Shown one piece after another: positions 61,291 through 64,000 of a stretch of DNA of 64,000 bases (positions within the stretch are counted from its first letter, which is position 1; the number at the start of each line of letters is the position of its first letter). Origin of the DNA: Nocardia mangyaensis. Lineage in GTDB: Bacteria; Actinomycetota; Actinomycetes; Mycobacteriales; Mycobacteriaceae. The stretch is from assembly GCF_001886715.1 (NCBI RefSeq), contig NZ_CP018082.1, forward strand, positions 7,068,001 through 7,132,000, in the 5' to 3' direction. The position numbers were made by a program, and so were the translations under genes. The notes under the pieces were generated by a model. It was not told the DNA's origin, searched no databases, and saw nothing but the letters and a program-made list of their open reading frames with translations.

Positions 61291-62189
61291 TGAGCATCTC
61301 GATGACCAAGGACGCGCCCGATCAGCCGGCCGAGCTCGCGGCGCAGCCGGTATCGTGGCGCAAGCGCTTCGGCACCGCCCGCCTCTACCTCGGCGTGTTC
61401 ATCATCCTGGTGTGGGGGCTCGGGCCGTTCTACTGGATGACCGTCGTCGCGTTCCGCGATGCGTCCCACACCTTCGACAGCACCCCGTGGCCGACCCACG
61501 TCACGTTGGAGAACTTCCGCAACGCCTTCGACACCAGCCGCGGCAACGACTTCGGCAAGGCGCTGCTCAACAGTTTGATCATCGGTTCGGCGACGACGGC
61601 CATCGCGCTGGTGCTCGGTGTGCTCGCCGCGTACGCGCTGGCGCGGATGACCTTCGCGGGCAAGTACCTGATCTCGGGGCTGATCCTGTCGGCGTCGATG
61701 TTCCCGGCCGTGGTGCTGGTGACGCCGCTGTTCCAGCTGTTCACCGACCTGGGCTGGATCGGCCAGTACCAGGCAATGATCATCCCGAACATCTCGTTCG
61801 TGCTGCCGATGACGGTCTACATCCTGGCTTCGTTCTTCGCCGAACTGCCCTGGGAGCTCGAAGAAGCCGCGCGCATCGACGGTGCGAGCAAGCTGCAGGC
61901 GTTCCGGTTGATCATGCTGCCGCTGGCCGCGCCCGCGGTGTTCACCACCGCGATCCTGGCGTTCATCGCCGCGGTGAATGAGTACCTGTTGGCCCGGCTG
62001 CTCTCCGGTGAGCAGACCAAGCCGGTGACGGTGGCCATCGCGAGCTTCTCCGGCAACGATCCGCTGGTGCAGCCGTACGCGGCGATCATGGCGGCGGGCG
62101 TGATCGTCACCGTGCCGCTGGTGATCATGGTGCTGCTGTTCCAGCGCCGGATCATCTCCGGTCTCACCGCGGGCGGCGTCAAGAGCTGA
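61290..62189 (+). CDS. Sugar ABC transporter permease (SugB/MalG type)
   Basis: Permease of 299 aa with six TM helices. The EAA loop is LEEAARIDGASKLQAFRLIML, and the C-terminus (FQRRIISGLTAGGVKS) is the MalG-type end that inserts into the ATPase. ATG 61290 overlaps the upstream stop. No ATPase gene follows; the operon ends here, and the next gene is a PBP. The SugC-like ATPase at 49 kb is the likely partner. Confidence 0.92.
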   Translation: MSISMTKDAPDQPAELAAQPVSWRKRFGTARLYLGVFIILVWGLGPFYWMTVVAFRDASHTFDSTPWPTHVTLENFRNAFDTSRGNDFGKALLNSLIIGSATTAIALVLGVLAAYALARMTFAGKYLISGLILSASMFPAVVLVTPLFQLFTDLGWIGQYQAMIIPNISFVLPMTVYILASFFAELPWELEEAARIDGASKLQAFRLIMLPLAAPAVFTTAILAFIAAVNEYLLARLLSGEQTKPVTVAIASFSGNDPLVQPYAAIMAAGVIVTVPLVIMVLLFQRRIISGLTAGGVKS

Positions 62190-62245
62190 CGGGCGGCGCG
62201 TCGCGCCCCCAGCCGCGCTTCCCGGGTTCGGCGACCCACGGCGGG

Positions 62246-62310
62246 TAGAGTCACCCGCATCGATACATCGGTGCAGGTGAGTTCTTCCATCGCTGTGGAA
62301 GGAGAGGGTC
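62246..62310 (+). promoter_or_regulatory. Promoter and leader hairpin of the class A PBP
   Basis: TAGAGT (62246-62251) is a likely -10 giving a ~50-nt leader. Within it, TTCTTCCA (62282-62289) can pair with TGGAAGGA (62296-62303), partly hiding the Shine-Dalgarno GGAAGGAG before GTG 62311. Confidence 0.4.
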
Positions 62311-64000
62311 GTGGCCTCCGAGGGCGGGCGCGGGCGTTCCGGTGACGATCCGCCGTACACCTCGATCGCCGGATTCCGTGACCCGCTCTCGCCCGATCAG
62401 CCGCCCCGCAAAGGCGCGGCGCGACGCGCGCAGGCCGCCCGGCTGGCCGAGGGCACGGAGGGCGACGAGCCACCTCGACGGCGTCGTCGTACCAGGGGCC
62501 AGCGGATCCGGCGCCTGCTGCTGAGTCTGTTCATCCTCTTCTTCTGCGTGCCCACGCTGCTGTTCGCCGCGGTGTACTGGAGTTCGGAGATTCCCGAGCC
62601 CGCCGAGGTCGCGGTCGAACAGCCCGCCACCGTGCTGGCCGCCGACGGCACCACCGTGCTGACGAAAATCATTCCACCGCAGGGCAATCGGATTCCGATT
62701 CCGCTCAGCGACGTGCCCTTCCCGGTCCGTGACGCGGTGCTCTCGGCCGAGGACCGGAATTTCTACACCAACCCCGGCTACTCGACGAGCGGGTTCCTGC
62801 GGGCCGCGCGGGACAATCTGGCCGGCCACGACAACGCGGGCGGCGGGTCGACGATCACCCAGCAGTACGTGAAGAACGCCTTCCTCAGCTCCGAACGCAC
62901 CGTCACCCGCAAGATGCGCGAGCTGATCATCGCCGCGAAGATGGCGCGGCAGTGGAGCAAGGACGAGATCCTGGCCGCCTACCTCAACACCATCTACTTC
63001 GGCCGTGGCGCCTACGGGATCGCCGCCGCCGCGAAGGCCTACTTCGACAAGCCGGTGCCTGAGTTGACGCTGGCCGAGGGCGCGGTGCTGGCCGCGGTGA
63101 TCCGCTCCCCCTCGGTGCTCGACCCGGAGACGCATTTCGATCAGTTGCAGGCCCGCTGGCAGTACGTGATCGACGGCATGGTCGAGATGAACGTGCTCGC
63201 GCCGGGCGAGCGCGACGCGACGGTGTTCCCGCCGATCATCCCACTCGTCGACACCCCGGCAGCGGAGATGGCGCTCGGTCCGGAGGGCCATATCCGCACC
63301 CAGGTGCTGCGCGAGCTGCGCGCCGCCGGACTCACCGAGGCCGACATCGACACCGGCGCACTGCAGATCACCACCACCATCGACGCCGCCGCCCAAGCGG
63401 GCGCGATCGACACCGTGCGCGAACGTCTGGCCTGGCAGCCCGAGGAACTGCGCTCGGCGGTGGTCTCGATCGATCCGCGCAGCGGTGCGGTGCGCGCCTA
63501 CTACGGCGGCGAGAACGGCGCCGGTTTCGATTTCGCGCAGGCGCCGCTGCAGACCGGATCGTCGTTCAAGGTGTTCGCGCTCGTCGCCGCGCAGCAACAG
63601 GGCATTCCGGTGACCAGGTCGATCGACAGCTCGCCCATCGTCGATCGCGGGACCAGGATCACCAACGTCGACAACGATTCCTGCGGACAGTGTCCACTCA
63701 CCGAGGCACTCAAACGCTCGCTGAACACCAGCTTCTATCGGCTCACCATGACGATGGCCGACGGCCCGCGCTCGATCGCCGCGGCCGCGCATCTGGCGGG
63801 CATCCCCGAGTACATCCCCGGCGTGGAGGGTGTCTCGCTGACCGAGGCGGGCGGGCCGCCGCTCAACGGGATCGTGCTCGGGCAGTATCTGGTGCGGCCC
63901 ATCGACATGGCCTCGGCGTACGCGACGTTGGCCGCCTCCGGCGTCTATCACTCGCCCTACTTCGTCCAGCGGGTCACCACGGGCGACGGCCGGGTATTGC
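62311..64000 (+). CDS. ponA: Class A penicillin-binding protein (PonA1-like), partial
   Basis: Bifunctional peptidoglycan synthase; 563 codons are visible and the 3' end lies beyond the window. A charged cytosolic N-terminus (~70 residues) and one TM helix (LLLSLFILFFCVPTLLFAAV) precede the GT51 glycosyltransferase domain (AVLSAEDRNFYTNPG with the catalytic Glu, GGSTITQQYVKN, YLNTIYFGRGAYGI). The transpeptidase domain has SxxK in TGSSFKVFA and SxN in KRSLNTSF; the KTG motif lies downstream of the window. GTG 62311 has GGAGAGG just upstream. It resembles mycobacterial PonA1. Confidence 0.93.
   Translation, partial: MASEGGRGRSGDDPPYTSIAGFRDPLSPDQPPRKGAARRAQAARLAEGTEGDEPPRRRRRTRGQRIRRLLLSLFILFFCVPTLLFAAVYWSSEIPEPAEVAVEQPATVLAADGTTVLTKIIPPQGNRIPIPLSDVPFPVRDAVLSAEDRNFYTNPGYSTSGFLRAARDNLAGHDNAGGGSTITQQYVKNAFLSSERTVTRKMRELIIAAKMARQWSKDEILAAYLNTIYFGRGAYGIAAAAKAYFDKPVPELTLAEGAVLAAVIRSPSVLDPETHFDQLQARWQYVIDGMVEMNVLAPGERDATVFPPIIPLVDTPAAEMALGPEGHIRTQVLRELRAAGLTEADIDTGALQITTTIDAAAQAGAIDTVRERLAWQPEELRSAVVSIDPRSGAVRAYYGGENGAGFDFAQAPLQTGSSFKVFALVAAQQQGIPVTRSIDSSPIVDRGTRITNVDNDSCGQCPLTEALKRSLNTSFYRLTMTMADGPRSIAAAAHLAGIPEYIPGVEGVSLTEAGGPPLNGIVLGQYLVRPIDMASAYATLAASGVYHSPYFVQRVTTGDGRVL

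Noticed and set aside
58963..62360. Long minus-strand open frames (767 and 610 codons) opposite the sugar importer
   Set aside because: Arg/His/Gln/Asp-rich sequence without domains; the plus-strand genes are clear transporter components.
62251..63951. 566-codon minus-strand frame opposite the class A PBP
   Set aside because: Antisense shadow; the plus-strand frame has all GT51 and transpeptidase motifs and is simply open to the window edge.

Overview
The window looks like chromosomal DNA of a mycolate-type actinomycete, most likely Nocardia or a close relative. Reasons: very high GC with GC-ending codons, many GTG starts, many genes preceded only by a TANNNT element 6-7 nt before the start codon (leaderless transcription), a MacS-type sensor kinase, an LpqH-like lipoprotein, an LpqY/SugAB-like sugar importer, a glucosylglycerate hydrolase, F420-type oxidoreductases, menaquinone synthesis (menC) and a PonA1-type PBP. 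No rRNA, tRNA, CRISPR array, complete insertion sequence or prophage was seen.

Layout. 0-6.2 kb: a MacS-type two-component pair and an AI-2E family permease face away from a membrane adenylate cyclase and a flippase-like protein; the divergent promoters between them appear to drive leaderless GTG genes. 6.3-9.5 kb: a lipoprotein-like PBP with its catalytic motifs eroded, a conserved unknown gene and aroQ. 9.5-12.2 kb: an F420-type reductase, and an ABC exporter cotranscribed with a small XRE regulator. 12.2-18.1 kb: an imine-reductase-like enzyme with a divergent HxlR regulator, glycerate kinase, GNAT, acyltransferase, YqgE, and an ECF sigma/anti-sigma pair. 18.1-20.5 kb: a DrrAB-like exporter headed by an EXLDI-family RHH protein. 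20.7-25.6 kb: a five-gene, translationally coupled run (ThDP enzyme, SRPBCC, KAS III-like, PLP aminotransferase, cupin) that looks like a small biosynthetic pathway.

25.6-39.4 kb is mixed: leuS, an Abi/HEPN protein, a NodB deacetylase, an SDR, glucosylglycerate hydrolase, a GH25 lysozyme, PhoX and an LpqH-like lipoprotein, together with decayed fragments of a Uma2 nuclease and a RelE toxin. 39.4-45.1 kb holds the most striking locus: two unrecognised proteins, a TPR protein and a CHAT (caspase-like) peptidase with an intact His/Cys dyad, arranged as two coupled gene pairs. A relic of an XRE regulator and a duplicated histidine-rich protein follow.

45.7-64 kb: a polar amino-acid importer with a fused binding protein/permease, an LLM oxidoreductase, a SugC/MsiK-like ATPase, an HxlR regulator divergent from a thiolase, menC, ohrR-ohr, a DUF2306/kinase/regulator operon, a TIGR04338/DUF2786 pair, an LpqY-SugA-SugB-like importer without its own ATPase, and the start of a class A PBP that runs off the window.
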